The position numbers and the translations under genes are program-made. A stretch of 64,000 bases of DNA from Brachybacterium timonense (GTDB taxonomy: Bacteria; Actinomycetota; Actinomycetes; Actinomycetales; Dermabacteraceae): NCBI RefSeq assembly GCF_900258505.1, contig NZ_LT984895.1, positions 2,906,608 to 2,970,607 of the forward strand. The letters are read 5' to 3'. Positions 42,860-51,280 of this stretch are shown one piece after another. Under the pieces are notes generated by a model, which saw only the letters and a list, made by a program, of their open reading frames with translations, did no database searches and was not told the origin of the DNA. The number at the start of each line of letters is the position of its first letter. Within the stretch, counting starts at the first letter, position 1.

Positions 42860-43480
42860 TCAGCGACTCTCCCCCAGGTGCCTCATCTCGGCGTTGCCGA
42901 GGTGAGGCACCTCTCTGTGGTCGTGAGGGTCCATGCCGGCGCCGAGCGCGAGCGCGATCTGCAGGATGTCGCCATGCGCGACGAGAACCACATCCACGCC
43001 GGTCGCGGCGAGCGCATCAGCATCCTCCACCGCGGAGCGCACACGGTCGGCGACCGCACGCACCGGCTCCACCTCCCCGCCGGGGTCCCGCCTCGTGCGG
43101 TCAGCAGTCCACACGAGCTCGTAGGCACTGGCTGGCCCCTCGTCATGGATGCCGAAGAAGCGCTCGCGCAGCCTCTGGTCGATCCGCGGTGCAGCGGCGC
43201 CGATCCCCGCGGCGAACTCCTGAGCAGTCTGCAGGGCGCGCGCGTAGTCGCTGGAGACCACCACGGTGTCGGGGCCGAGCCCGTTCTCTGTACGGGCACT
43301 GCGGGCCGCGGCCCGTGCCTGTTCCCGTCCACGCGCGGTCAGGTCCACCTCGACGAGCGCCCGCTCGCCCGGGGCGGAACAGATCAGCCCCTCGACATTC
43401 GCGGTGGACTCCCCGTGGCGCAGCACCCATACTCCGGCGGCACCAGCATCTGCTCCGCGCATGACGTTAGGACGGTTCAT
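42860..43480 (-). CDS. Histidine phosphatase family protein
   Basis: A 206-residue phosphoglycerate-mutase-like phosphatase. The catalytic RHG motif is WVLRHGESTANVEG; the second active-site His is in VVLVAHGDILQIAL; Glu is in RERFFGIHDEG. The substrate could be a sugar or lipid-linked phosphate. GGAGG with 7-base spacing fixes the ATG at 43480. It follows the AGPS-like gene by 103 bases in the same direction, so it may belong to the lipid operon. A 17-bp inverted repeat lies within its last 18 codons. Confidence 0.9.
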   Translation of the reverse strand: MNRPNVMRGADAGAAGVWVLRHGESTANVEGLICSAPGERALVEVDLTARGREQARAAARSARTENGLGPDTVVVSSDYARALQTAQEFAAGIGAAAPRIDQRLRERFFGIHDEGPASAYELVWTADRTRRDPGGEVEPVRAVADRVRSAVEDADALAATGVDVVLVAHGDILQIALALGAGMDPHDHREVPHLGNAEMRHLGESR

Positions 43481-43583
43481 TGCGGGGCCTCCAATCTGGT
43501 TAGTCAGGCAGGAGCCAGTGCGGGGCCGCCGGAAAACCCCGCCCCATCGACCGGGATCAGCCCCGCCCCCGTCGACCGTCAGC

Positions 43584-45287
43584 TCAGGGGACGATCTTGC
43601 CGGGGTTCAGGTTCCGGCCCGGGTCAGCGTTCTCATACAGGCCCTGCAGCATGCGCACGCCCACCTCACCGATGTCCTGGCTGATCCAGGGGCGATGCTC
43701 GGTGCCAACACCGTGGTGGTGGGACAGCCCCGCGCGCAGGTCGACGAACTGCTGCTGGATTGCGTTCTTGATCTCGTAGTACTCCTCGAGCGCGGTCTCC
43801 TCGGAGGAGTACGGCACCGCGAAGGTGAAGTACAGGCAGGCGCCACCGTGGTAGCTGTGCGACATGTGGCAGAACAGGAAACCGGGGCGGCCGGTGGCGT
43901 TCTGGACCTCGTAGAAGCGGTCATACACGCGCGAGTGGATCTCGTTGAGCTGAGACCAGGTGCCGCCGGTCTCGCACACGTCACCGAAGACCTGGTAGTT
44001 CAGCAGGAAGTCGCGCAGGTAGGGGGTGTCGAACTTCTTCTGGTCGTACACCGCGCCTGGTCCGGCGCCCAGGGTGATGCCGCCGTTCTTGCCGACGATC
44101 TTCTTCACGAGCGCCTTTTCCCGCTCGACATTGGCTTTGGTGCCCTCGAAGCAGACGTAGGCGATGCACATTTCTTCGTCGGTGTCCCAGCCGCGCGAGC
44201 GCAGGAAGGCGAAGAGGCCCTCCTGAACCTTCGCCATCGCCTTCCCCTTGGTGGAGGTCGGCTCCTTCACGAGCGCCAGGGAGAAACGGGTCTCGGGGCC
44301 GTCGGACAGGCGGGCGAAGACGGGGTTCGCTTCGGAGCGGGCAATGGCGTGCATGCCGCGGATGCCGTGCTCCCAGTCGGGGTACATGTAGGCGATCACC
44401 TGGCGCACCGGGGCGAGGCGGTGCACCTGCACGGTGCATTCCGTGATCACGCCCAGGCGCCCTTCGGAGCCCAGCAGCATTTCGTGCACGCTCGAGCCGG
44501 AGTCGCGGCCGGGGATCGGCTTGGTGACCACGACACCGTCGAGGGTCACGGCACGCATACCGCGCACGATGTCCTCGATGTCGCCGTACTTGTCGGACTG
44601 CATGCCGGTGGAGCGGGTCGCGGCCCACCCACCGAGCGTGGAGTAGGTGAAGGAGTCGGGGAAGTGGCCCAGGGTCCAGCCCCGCTCATTGAGCTGTTCC
44701 TCGAGCTCGGGCCCGTACGCGCCAGCCTGGATGCGGGCGAGCGCGGCGGTGTCGTCGATCTCCAGCAGCTGCTTCATCCGCCCCATGTTCAGCGACAGAA
44801 CCGGGCGCTGCTCGTCCTCATCGGGTGTGACGGAACCGGAGATGCACGAGCCGCCACCGTAGGGGATCACGACAAGGTTCCGCTCGGCGGCCAGACGCAG
44901 CACGCCAGCCACCTCATTCTCATCGCCGGGATACACCACGGCGTCGACCACGCGACCGAAGCGACCGGTGCGCACACGGAACAGGTCCGGCAAGGAGCGA
45001 CCGAAGGACATGGTCACGCGGGTGTCATCGTCCACGCGCAGGTTCTCGGCTCCGACGATGCCCTCCAGCGCGGCCTGCAGTTCGGAGCCGAGGATGCTCG
45101 CGGGCACCTCGTGGTCGGCCAGCTGCGGCTCGACCGGTTCCGGCTTCTGCGTGAGGTCGATGCCGATCTTCTCCTTGGCCAGCGGGTTGAAGCCCGGCTT
45201 GTTGCGCCAGTTGAAGGTGACGTCGTCCATCCCCCAGCCCCACCACTTGTGGCGCTTGACGTCTGCTGCGGTGATAGGTGCGCTCAT
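43584..45287 (-). CDS. agpS: Alkyldihydroxyacetonephosphate synthase-like FAD enzyme
   Basis: A 567-residue FAD enzyme of the vanillyl-alcohol-oxidase fold. It follows eukaryotic AGPS over most of its length: IPYGGGSCISGSVTP (FAD pyrophosphate loop), TLGGWAATRSTGMQSDKYG (matching AGPS TLGGW...RASGM...YG), GSEGRLGVITECT, GACLYFTFA and SHHHGVG with the three consecutive His residues of the AGPS active site. AGPS exchanges the acyl group of acyl-DHAP for a fatty alcohol and so creates the ether bond; a bacterial homologue does this in Myxococcus. AAGGAGG precedes the ATG, which overlaps the plsC-like stop (ATGA). Activity is inferred; other FAD oxidases of the fold are possible but lack the HHH/GGW context. 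Confidence 0.88.
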   Translation of the reverse strand: MSAPITAADVKRHKWWGWGMDDVTFNWRNKPGFNPLAKEKIGIDLTQKPEPVEPQLADHEVPASILGSELQAALEGIVGAENLRVDDDTRVTMSFGRSLPDLFRVRTGRFGRVVDAVVYPGDENEVAGVLRLAAERNLVVIPYGGGSCISGSVTPDEDEQRPVLSLNMGRMKQLLEIDDTAALARIQAGAYGPELEEQLNERGWTLGHFPDSFTYSTLGGWAATRSTGMQSDKYGDIEDIVRGMRAVTLDGVVVTKPIPGRDSGSSVHEMLLGSEGRLGVITECTVQVHRLAPVRQVIAYMYPDWEHGIRGMHAIARSEANPVFARLSDGPETRFSLALVKEPTSTKGKAMAKVQEGLFAFLRSRGWDTDEEMCIAYVCFEGTKANVEREKALVKKIVGKNGGITLGAGPGAVYDQKKFDTPYLRDFLLNYQVFGDVCETGGTWSQLNEIHSRVYDRFYEVQNATGRPGFLFCHMSHSYHGGACLYFTFAVPYSSEETALEEYYEIKNAIQQQFVDLRAGLSHHHGVGTEHRPWISQDIGEVGVRMLQGLYENADPGRNLNPGKIVP

Positions 45288-46147
45288 CGGGCGCCTCCTT
45301 CGTCCTGCGGCGCTGAGCCGAGGACCTCGTCGTGGTGCTGGTCATACAGTTCGCGCACCCGATCGCGGATGCGTGAAGAGAATTCGACTGCAGACTCTCC
45401 GGTCTGCGCGGTCATCGGGTCGCCGAACACGACGGCGACGGGCGGACGCCCCTTCACGGGCCAGCTGCGGCCCTTGGGCATCGCTTCATAGCCGCCCACG
45501 AGCGCGGCGGGGATCACGGGCACGCCCACGCCGATCGCGAGGGCGGCGGCGCCGGGGTTGAAGGTGCCGATCCGGCCGGTCTTCTGTCGCCCTCCCTCAG
45601 GGAACACCAGGATCGGCACACCGGCGCGCAGCAGCCGACGGGACGTGCCGGAGTGGCGCTTGGAGCCGTCGCGGTCGATCGGGAAGGCGTTGAACAGCCA
45701 GCGCACGAACCAGCGTCGGTACCAGACGGTGAAGAAGTAGTCGGCGGCCACTCCGGTGGAGAGGAAGCGTGCCTGCGACCACGGCAGACCCTGGGCGATC
45801 ATGGGGGCGTCCAGGTGGCTCGTATGGTTGGCGACCAGCACGAATGGGCCGCGCACCGTGCGGACGCGACGCGCGACGTTCGCACTCGGGGTGATCGCGG
45901 AGCGCACCACGGAACGGAACACGACGCGCTGCAGGACGAACCGTGCGGCGGCGCGCCAGCGCGACCGGTATTTCACGAGGTCGCCGTCGGGAACGTCCCA
46001 GCCCTCACCGCGTGAGCGTGCGGACAGCGAACCGATCGGGCGGGCCGACGGTCGGGCAGGCCGCGCTGAGCCCGGCTCAGCGGGCGCCCGTGCACCCGTG
46101 GGCTCGGTGGTTGCGTCGTCGCCTGCCTGCTCGTGCCGTGACGTCAC
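45284..46147 (-). CDS. PlsC-family 1-acylglycerol-3-phosphate (or DHAP) acyltransferase
   Basis: A 287-residue membrane-associated acyltransferase. The acceptor/catalytic block is VANHTSHLDAP (His-x4-Asp) and the phosphate-binding block is LVFPEGGRQK (FPEG). A hydrophobic segment follows near residue 75. The first 50 residues are a Pro/Ala-rich disordered leader. In the ether-lipid context it may acylate DHAP (the GNPAT role) or acylate alkyl-glycerol-3-phosphate; sequence alone cannot decide. It begins 4 bases after the SDR gene ends and overlaps agpS, so the three genes form one operon. Confidence 0.88.
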   Translation of the reverse strand: MTSRHEQAGDDATTEPTGARAPAEPGSARPARPSARPIGSLSARSRGEGWDVPDGDLVKYRSRWRAAARFVLQRVVFRSVVRSAITPSANVARRVRTVRGPFVLVANHTSHLDAPMIAQGLPWSQARFLSTGVAADYFFTVWYRRWFVRWLFNAFPIDRDGSKRHSGTSRRLLRAGVPILVFPEGGRQKTGRIGTFNPGAAALAIGVGVPVIPAALVGGYEAMPKGRSWPVKGRPPVAVVFGDPMTAQTGESAVEFSSRIRDRVRELYDQHHDEVLGSAPQDEGGAR

Positions 46148-46151
46148 CGGG

Positions 46152-46928
46152 TCAGCGCTCCTTGCTGCGTCGATGAGACAGGATCGCGCTCAGCCGCGCC
46201 ACCAGGGAGCGCGGGGTCGAGCGCAGGACCGCAGCGATCAGCTTCCACCGCGCGGTCGGGATGCTGAAAGGCTTGCCACGTGCGAGGTCCTGCAGGCAGC
46301 CCTCCACGAGGGTGTCCGCATCGATCCACAGGAACGGCGGGATCGAGGACCCCTTGATGCCGGCACGGGAATGGAACTCGGTGCGCACCCACCCGGGAGC
46401 CAGGCACGTGACCCTCACGCCGGTGCCCGCGAGCTGCACGCCGAGAGACTCGGAGTAGTTGTTCGTCCACGCTTTGATCGCGGTGTAGTTGTTCTGGGTC
46501 ACGAAACCGGACACGGAGCCGACGTTGACGATCCAGCCATGGCCTCGTTCGCGCATGCCGCGCCCGGCGGCGCCGCCGAGCTTCAGCACGGCACGGATCA
46601 TCACTTCGAAGCCGTGGTCGTGATCGGTCAGATCAGGATCCAGCAGGCTTGCGCGCACGGAGAAGCCGGCATTGTTGATGAACACATCGATGGGGTCGGC
46701 CGCCTGTTCGAGTCGGTCAGCCACACGCTGCTGAGCATCACGGTCGGCAAGATCCGCGACGATGGTCTCCACGTCAACGCCGTAGGTCTCTCGCAGAGAC
46801 TGTGCGGATTCCTCGAGCCGTTGCGGGTTCCGGGCGACCAGGACGATCGCTGCCCCCCGTGCGGCGAAAGCCCTCGCGAATGCCGCCCCGATGCCTGAGG
46901 TTCCACCGGTGATCAGGGCCCTATGCAT
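46152..46928 (-). CDS. Short-chain dehydrogenase, candidate acyl/alkyl-DHAP reductase
   Basis: A 258-residue classical SDR: cofactor loop ITGGTSGIGAAFA, NNAGFS, active-site Ser in VNVGSVSGF and the Tyr-x-x-x-Lys in NNYTAIKAW. The last 50 residues are basic and amphipathic, as in membrane-attached SDRs such as Ayr1/DHRS7B, which reduce the ketone of acyl- or alkyl-DHAP. The general SDR assignment is firm, the substrate is inferred from its place before plsC and agpS. It diverges from the fatty acyl reductase gene across 135 bases. Confidence 0.85.
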   Translation of the reverse strand: MHRALITGGTSGIGAAFARAFAARGAAIVLVARNPQRLEESAQSLRETYGVDVETIVADLADRDAQQRVADRLEQAADPIDVFINNAGFSVRASLLDPDLTDHDHGFEVMIRAVLKLGGAAGRGMRERGHGWIVNVGSVSGFVTQNNYTAIKAWTNNYSESLGVQLAGTGVRVTCLAPGWVRTEFHSRAGIKGSSIPPFLWIDADTLVEGCLQDLARGKPFSIPTARWKLIAAVLRSTPRSLVARLSAILSHRRSKER

Positions 46929-47063
46929 GACGGCTACGATACACTAGCGCCGCTTTGACCAGCGCTGGGAAGAGGCGTCCGCCCCTACGGCACGAACGCC
47001 CGCGACATGGCCTCCGACCTCGGCGTCCAGCCCTCCCGGCGATCCCGTGAACCGAGGGGAACC
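46929..47063. promoter_or_regulatory. Divergent promoter region between the SDR operon and the FAR gene
   Basis: The 135 bases hold both promoters. On the minus strand TGGTCA followed by TATCGT close to the SDR start could be poor -35/-10 elements. The plus-strand gene has a good GAGGGGA site at 47054-47060. The shared region allows coordinated control of the two lipid units. Confidence 0.4.
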
Positions 47064-49355
47064 ATGACCGAGACGACTCCCGTTCAGCCCGCCGATGATG
47101 CGGCCGCCCGCAGCGACGCGTCGACCTCCACGAGCGCCCCGTCGGCGCCCCGGCGAATCCTGCTGACCGGCGTCACCGGGTTCCTGGGTCAGGCCGTTCT
47201 GCAGACCCTGCTGGAGACCACCGACGACGTGCATGTCACCGCCGTGGTACGCGCCAAGGGCAGCACCACCGGCCAGAAGCGCGTGCGCGCACTGCTCGGC
47301 AAGCCCGTGTTCGCGCCGTGGCGTGACCGCATCGGCCGCGCGCAGGCGGAGAAGATCTTCGATGAGCGCGTGGACGTGCTCGAGGGCGATCTCACAGCCA
47401 TGCCGGCCATCACGCAACCGTTCGATGTGGTGATCCATTCGGCGTCCTCTGTGTCCTTTGACCCGCCGATCGACGAGGCGTTCCGCACCAACGTGGGCGG
47501 CGCCCGCAACCTGTACCAGGCGCTGCTGGATTCGGGGCAGGACCCGCACGTGATCCACGTGTCCACCGCGTACGTCGGCGGCATCTCCAAGGGTCTGCGC
47601 CAGGAGGGCCGGCTGGTCCACGACGTCGACTGGCGAGCCGAGTACGACGCCGCCCAGGACGCCCGCGCCCGCGTGGAGGCCGAGTCACGTCGGCCTGAGA
47701 CGCTGCGCTCGCAGTTGCGCACAGCCCGCGGCACCACCGGCCGGATGGGCCCGAAGGCCGTGGCTGCCGCCGCTGAGGAGGCCCGCCGCGCCTGGGTGAA
47801 CGAGCGCCTGGTGGACTTCGGCCGCACCCGCGCCCAGTCCGTGGGGTGGACCGACATCTACACCTTCACCAAGGCCATGGCTGAGCGTGTGGCCGAGGAG
47901 ATGTGGGCTGACGCTGGCCATCGCGTCTCCTTCGTGCGGCCCTCCATCATCGAGTCGGCGCTTCGGAACCCTGCGCCGGGGTGGATCGACGGCTACAAGG
48001 TGGCCGACCCGCTGATCATGGCCTACGGCAAGGGTCTGCTGCCGGAGTTCCCCGGGCTTGCGGACTCGATCCTCGACATCATCCCGGTGGACTTCATCGT
48101 GAACGTCATCGTGGCGTTGGCCACGCAGGACACCGAGCGCCGCGGTGATGACGCCTACTTCCAGGTGGTCTCCGGCAGCACGAACCCGCTGCCGTTCCAC
48201 GAAATGGTCTCCGCGGTGCAGAGCTACTTCCAGGAGCATCCGCTGACCGACGACAAGGGCCGGGAGATCCAGGTTCCCACCTGGTCCTTCCCGGAGGTCG
48301 AGCTGGTCGAGCAGCGATTCCGCGCGAAAGAGCTCGCCGCGAAGGTCGGGCAGAAGGTCGTCTCACACCTGCCGGCGAACAAGCAGACGCGGGCATGGAC
48401 CTCGCAGCTGCACAAGGCGACCAGCGGCATGACAACGCTGCGCAAGTACATCGAGCTGTATCGCCAGTACACGAAGACGGAGATGGTCTTCGATGACGCG
48501 AACACGCGGGCGCTGCGTGAGGAGCTGCCGGCGTCCTTCCTCGAGCGTCACGACTTCGATGTGAGCGACATCGACTGGCAGCACTACTTCCGCGATCTGC
48601 ACCTGCCGGCCGTGACCGAGCTGACGAAAGCCTACTCGCGCCGCAAGGCCGCCCTGATGTCTCGCTCCGAGCGGCCCGCCCCGGCGGTGACGGCCAACCC
48701 GCGAGCGATCGCCGTGTTCGACCTCGACGGCACGGTGCTTGCCACCAACGTGGTGCGCCAGTACTTCGAGATGGTCCGTGCCACGAAACCGCGCGGCACC
48801 TGGCTGGGCGAGATCAGCGGCCTGCTGGCGAGCGTCCCCGGATATCTGCGAGCCGACAACCGCGACCGCTCTGAGCTGATCCGCATGGTCAACCGCCGAT
48901 ACAAGGGCTTCCGCGCGGACGACATGCGCCGCCTCGCCTCGGGTGACCTGGGTGAGCAGATCCGTTCCTCGATCCGTCCGGCCGCCGCCGAGGTGATCGG
49001 TCGCCACCGCGCGGCCGGGCATCACACGGTGCTGGTCACCGGCGCGCTCGACATCATGGTGGAACCGCTTGCGGACCTCTTCGACGAAGTGGTCGCCACC
49101 TCGATGGATGTGGACGCCGATGGTGTGCTCACCGGCTACCTGGCGACGCCTCCGGTGGTCGACGAGGCCCGCGCGAACTGGCTGCGCAAGTACGCCGTCG
49201 AGCATGACGTGGATCTGTCTGCTTCCTACGGGTACGGCGACTCGCACGCCGACGCCGCATGGCTGGAACTTGTGGGCACGCCCACCGCGGTGAGCCCCGA
49301 CCTGGGGCTGTACGCCGTGGCGAAGAAGAAGCGCTGGGCGATCCTGGAGTGGTGA
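47064..49355 (+). CDS. Fatty acyl reductase-HAD hydrolase fusion
   Basis: A 763-residue two-domain protein. Residues about 30-530 form an extended SDR of the fatty-acyl-CoA reductase (male-sterility) type: cofactor loop TGVTGFLGQAVLQ, HSASSVSFDPPIDEA, HVSTAYVGG, and the catalytic Tyr-x-x-x-Lys in YTFTKAMAE, followed by a C-terminal sterile-like helical part. Residues about 545-763 form a HAD-IB phosphatase: FDLDGTVLATN, LVTGALDIM and GYGDSHADAAW. FARs make primary alcohols from acyl-CoA, the co-substrate of the AGPS reaction encoded on the other side of the promoter. The HAD part may dephosphorylate a lipid intermediate. GAGGGGA supports the ATG at 47064. Confidence 0.85.
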   Translation: MTETTPVQPADDAAARSDASTSTSAPSAPRRILLTGVTGFLGQAVLQTLLETTDDVHVTAVVRAKGSTTGQKRVRALLGKPVFAPWRDRIGRAQAEKIFDERVDVLEGDLTAMPAITQPFDVVIHSASSVSFDPPIDEAFRTNVGGARNLYQALLDSGQDPHVIHVSTAYVGGISKGLRQEGRLVHDVDWRAEYDAAQDARARVEAESRRPETLRSQLRTARGTTGRMGPKAVAAAAEEARRAWVNERLVDFGRTRAQSVGWTDIYTFTKAMAERVAEEMWADAGHRVSFVRPSIIESALRNPAPGWIDGYKVADPLIMAYGKGLLPEFPGLADSILDIIPVDFIVNVIVALATQDTERRGDDAYFQVVSGSTNPLPFHEMVSAVQSYFQEHPLTDDKGREIQVPTWSFPEVELVEQRFRAKELAAKVGQKVVSHLPANKQTRAWTSQLHKATSGMTTLRKYIELYRQYTKTEMVFDDANTRALREELPASFLERHDFDVSDIDWQHYFRDLHLPAVTELTKAYSRRKAALMSRSERPAPAVTANPRAIAVFDLDGTVLATNVVRQYFEMVRATKPRGTWLGEISGLLASVPGYLRADNRDRSELIRMVNRRYKGFRADDMRRLASGDLGEQIRSSIRPAAAEVIGRHRAAGHHTVLVTGALDIMVEPLADLFDEVVATSMDVDADGVLTGYLATPPVVDEARANWLRKYAVEHDVDLSASYGYGDSHADAAWLELVGTPTAVSPDLGLYAVAKKKRWAILEW

Positions 49356-49363
49356 CGCCGCGC

Positions 49364-49399
49364 GCCCGGACGGCTTGACGCTGTCAGCGGTGTCCGGGC
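49364..49399. terminator. Hairpin after the FAR-HAD gene
   Basis: The arms GCCCGGAC (49364-49371) and GTCCGGGC (49392-49399) are 8-bp exact complements with a 20-base loop, 8 bases after the stop. It lies between the convergent FAR-HAD and ABC ATPase genes. Confidence 0.5.
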
Positions 49400-49433
49400 A
49401 GCTGCGCGGCCATGATTGCGGCCGTGGACCGGG

Positions 49434-50300
49434 TCACAGCACGGAGGCGAGGAACTCCCGCAGCCTGGGTGAGCGCGGATCAGCGATGACCTGCTGCGGA
49501 GCGCCCGCTTCGATGATCCTGCCGTCGTCCATGAAGACCACCTGATCAGCGACCTCGCGGGCGAAGCCCAGCTCGTGGGTCACCACGATCATGGTCATGC
49601 CGTCACGGGCAAGGTCCCGCAGCACGCTGAGGACCTCGGCGACGAGCTCGGGATCCAGGGCACTGGTGGGCTCATCGAAGAGCATCAGCTCCGGGTCCAT
49701 GGCGAGCGCCCGCGCGATCGCGACGCGCTGCTGCTGGCCACCGGAGAGCTCCGACGGATAGTGGTCGGCGCGGTCGGCCAGGCCTACGCGGTCCAGCAGC
49801 TCCAGTGCGCGATCGCGTGCCTGTTCTCGCGGCAGACGGAGCACCTGCACCGGCGCTTCCATCACATTGCCGAGCGCTGTCAGGTGCGGGAACAGGTGGA
49901 AGCGCTGGAACACCATGCCGATGCGGGCGCGCTGCGCGGCGATCTGCTTCTCGCTGAGGCGCTGCCAGCGACCGTCGGCCAGAGGCTCGGGTGCCAGGCC
50001 CTGCAGTTCACCGTCGATGCGCACGAATCCGGCGGTGGGGCGCTCGAGCTGGTTGATGCAGCGCAGCAGGGTGGACTTGCCGGAGCCGGAGGGACCCACG
50101 AGCACGCACACCTCGGAACGCGCCACCGTGAGGGAGCATCCCTTCAGAACGGGCAGGTCGCCGAAGGACTTGTGGACGTCCTCGATCTCGACCAGGGGGC
50201 GAGGGCTCCCGGCGGACATCGCCTCGGTGGCCGACGGGTCGTGGTGGGTGCCCGGGTCACGGCGGGTGCCCGGGTCGGGACAGGTGTCAGGCTCGGTCAC
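49434..50300 (-). CDS. Polar amino-acid ABC transporter ATP-binding protein
   Basis: A 288-residue ATPase of the GlnQ/HisP type that powers the permease encoded upstream. Walker A is GPSGSGKSTL, the Q-loop is MVFQRFHLFPH, the signature is LSGGQQQRVAI, Walker B is LMLFDEPTSALDPE, and the H-loop is VVTHELGFA. The first 30 residues are a variable leader rich in Pro/Asp. The GTG start overlaps the permease stop (GTGA). The last gene in a three-gene operon of binding protein, permease and ATPase. Confidence 0.94.
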   Translation of the reverse strand: MTEPDTCPDPGTRRDPGTHHDPSATEAMSAGSPRPLVEIEDVHKSFGDLPVLKGCSLTVARSEVCVLVGPSGSGKSTLLRCINQLERPTAGFVRIDGELQGLAPEPLADGRWQRLSEKQIAAQRARIGMVFQRFHLFPHLTALGNVMEAPVQVLRLPREQARDRALELLDRVGLADRADHYPSELSGGQQQRVAIARALAMDPELMLFDEPTSALDPELVAEVLSVLRDLARDGMTMIVVTHELGFAREVADQVVFMDDGRIIEAGAPQQVIADPRSPRLREFLASVL

Positions 50301-51280
50301 AGTTCCACCTCCGGCAGCGGGTCGCGGGGCGTGGTCCCCGCACGGTTCACGGCGGCCTGGCGCGAGCGGCGTCGGGGCGCGGCTGTGGTGCCGTCATCGA
50401 AGCCGCGGCCGAAATACCGCTCCAGGTAGTGCTGGCCGATCATCAGCACGCTGGTGATCGCGAGGTACCAGGTGGCGGCGACGATCAGCAGCGGGATCGG
50501 GGTGTACAGCTTGTTGGCGATGGCGTTGGTGGCATAGGTGAGGTCCAGGGTGAACGGCACGGCGAGCACCAGCGAGGTCGTCTTCAGCATGCCGATGGTC
50601 TCGTTGCCCAGCGGCGGCACGATCACACGCATCGCCTGGGGGATCACCACCCGCCGCAGGATGGCCCCCTCCCCCATGCCGAGTGCGCGAGCGGCCTCGC
50701 TCTGGCCACGGTCCACACTGCCCAGGCCGGAGCGGATGATCTCCGCGAGGTAGGCGCCCTCGTTCAGCCCCAGGGCGATCACGGCCGCCCAGAAAGCGGT
50801 GAACAGGTCACGAGTGGAGAAGGACAGCAGCTCCGGCCCGAAGGGCACACCGATCACGATCTTCGGCACGATCACGGTGAACAGGCCCCAGAACACGAGC
50901 TGCGTGTACACGGGTGTGCCGCGGAACACGAAGATGTATGCCCAGGAGACGCCGCGCAGCACAGGGTTGGAGCTGCGCCGCATGAGGGCGGCGGTGAGTG
51001 CCACGGCGGTGCCCAGCAGCATGGACAGCACCGTGAGCAGCAATGTCCAGCCGACGCCCTGCACGACCTTCACGTCCAGCAGGTAGGTGGCGACCGTGCC
51101 CCAGTCGAACACCGGGTTGCGCACGGCGAACAGGATCAGCCCCACCGTGAGCACGGCGGTGATCACGGCGGCCACCCAGGTGCCGGGTCGTGGCGCGGGG
51201 CGCACCCGCAACCGCGGCGGTGCAGTGCCCGGCTCGGACGCGGCGCCGTGGGGCGCGGGATGTGTGGATGCGGTGGTCAT
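50297..51280 (-). CDS. Amino-acid ABC transporter permease
   Basis: A 327-residue HisM/GlnP-type permease with about six membrane helices and the coupling EAA loop in SEAARALGMGEGAILRRVV, followed by IPQAMR. Other family segments are YIFVFRGTPVYTQ and NEGAYLAEIIRSG. A single permease gene suggests a homodimer. It overlaps both flanking genes by four bases. Confidence 0.94.
   Translation of the reverse strand: MTTASTHPAPHGAASEPGTAPPRLRVRPAPRPGTWVAAVITAVLTVGLILFAVRNPVFDWGTVATYLLDVKVVQGVGWTLLLTVLSMLLGTAVALTAALMRRSSNPVLRGVSWAYIFVFRGTPVYTQLVFWGLFTVIVPKIVIGVPFGPELLSFSTRDLFTAFWAAVIALGLNEGAYLAEIIRSGLGSVDRGQSEAARALGMGEGAILRRVVIPQAMRVIVPPLGNETIGMLKTTSLVLAVPFTLDLTYATNAIANKLYTPIPLLIVAATWYLAITSVLMIGQHYLERYFGRGFDDGTTAAPRRRSRQAAVNRAGTTPRDPLPEVEL

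Noticed and set aside
43266..45491. Long plus-strand open frame across the AGPS-like and phosphatase genes
   Set aside because: It mirrors the third-position GC pattern of the minus-strand genes and has no recognisable domain; the AGPS motifs are unambiguous.
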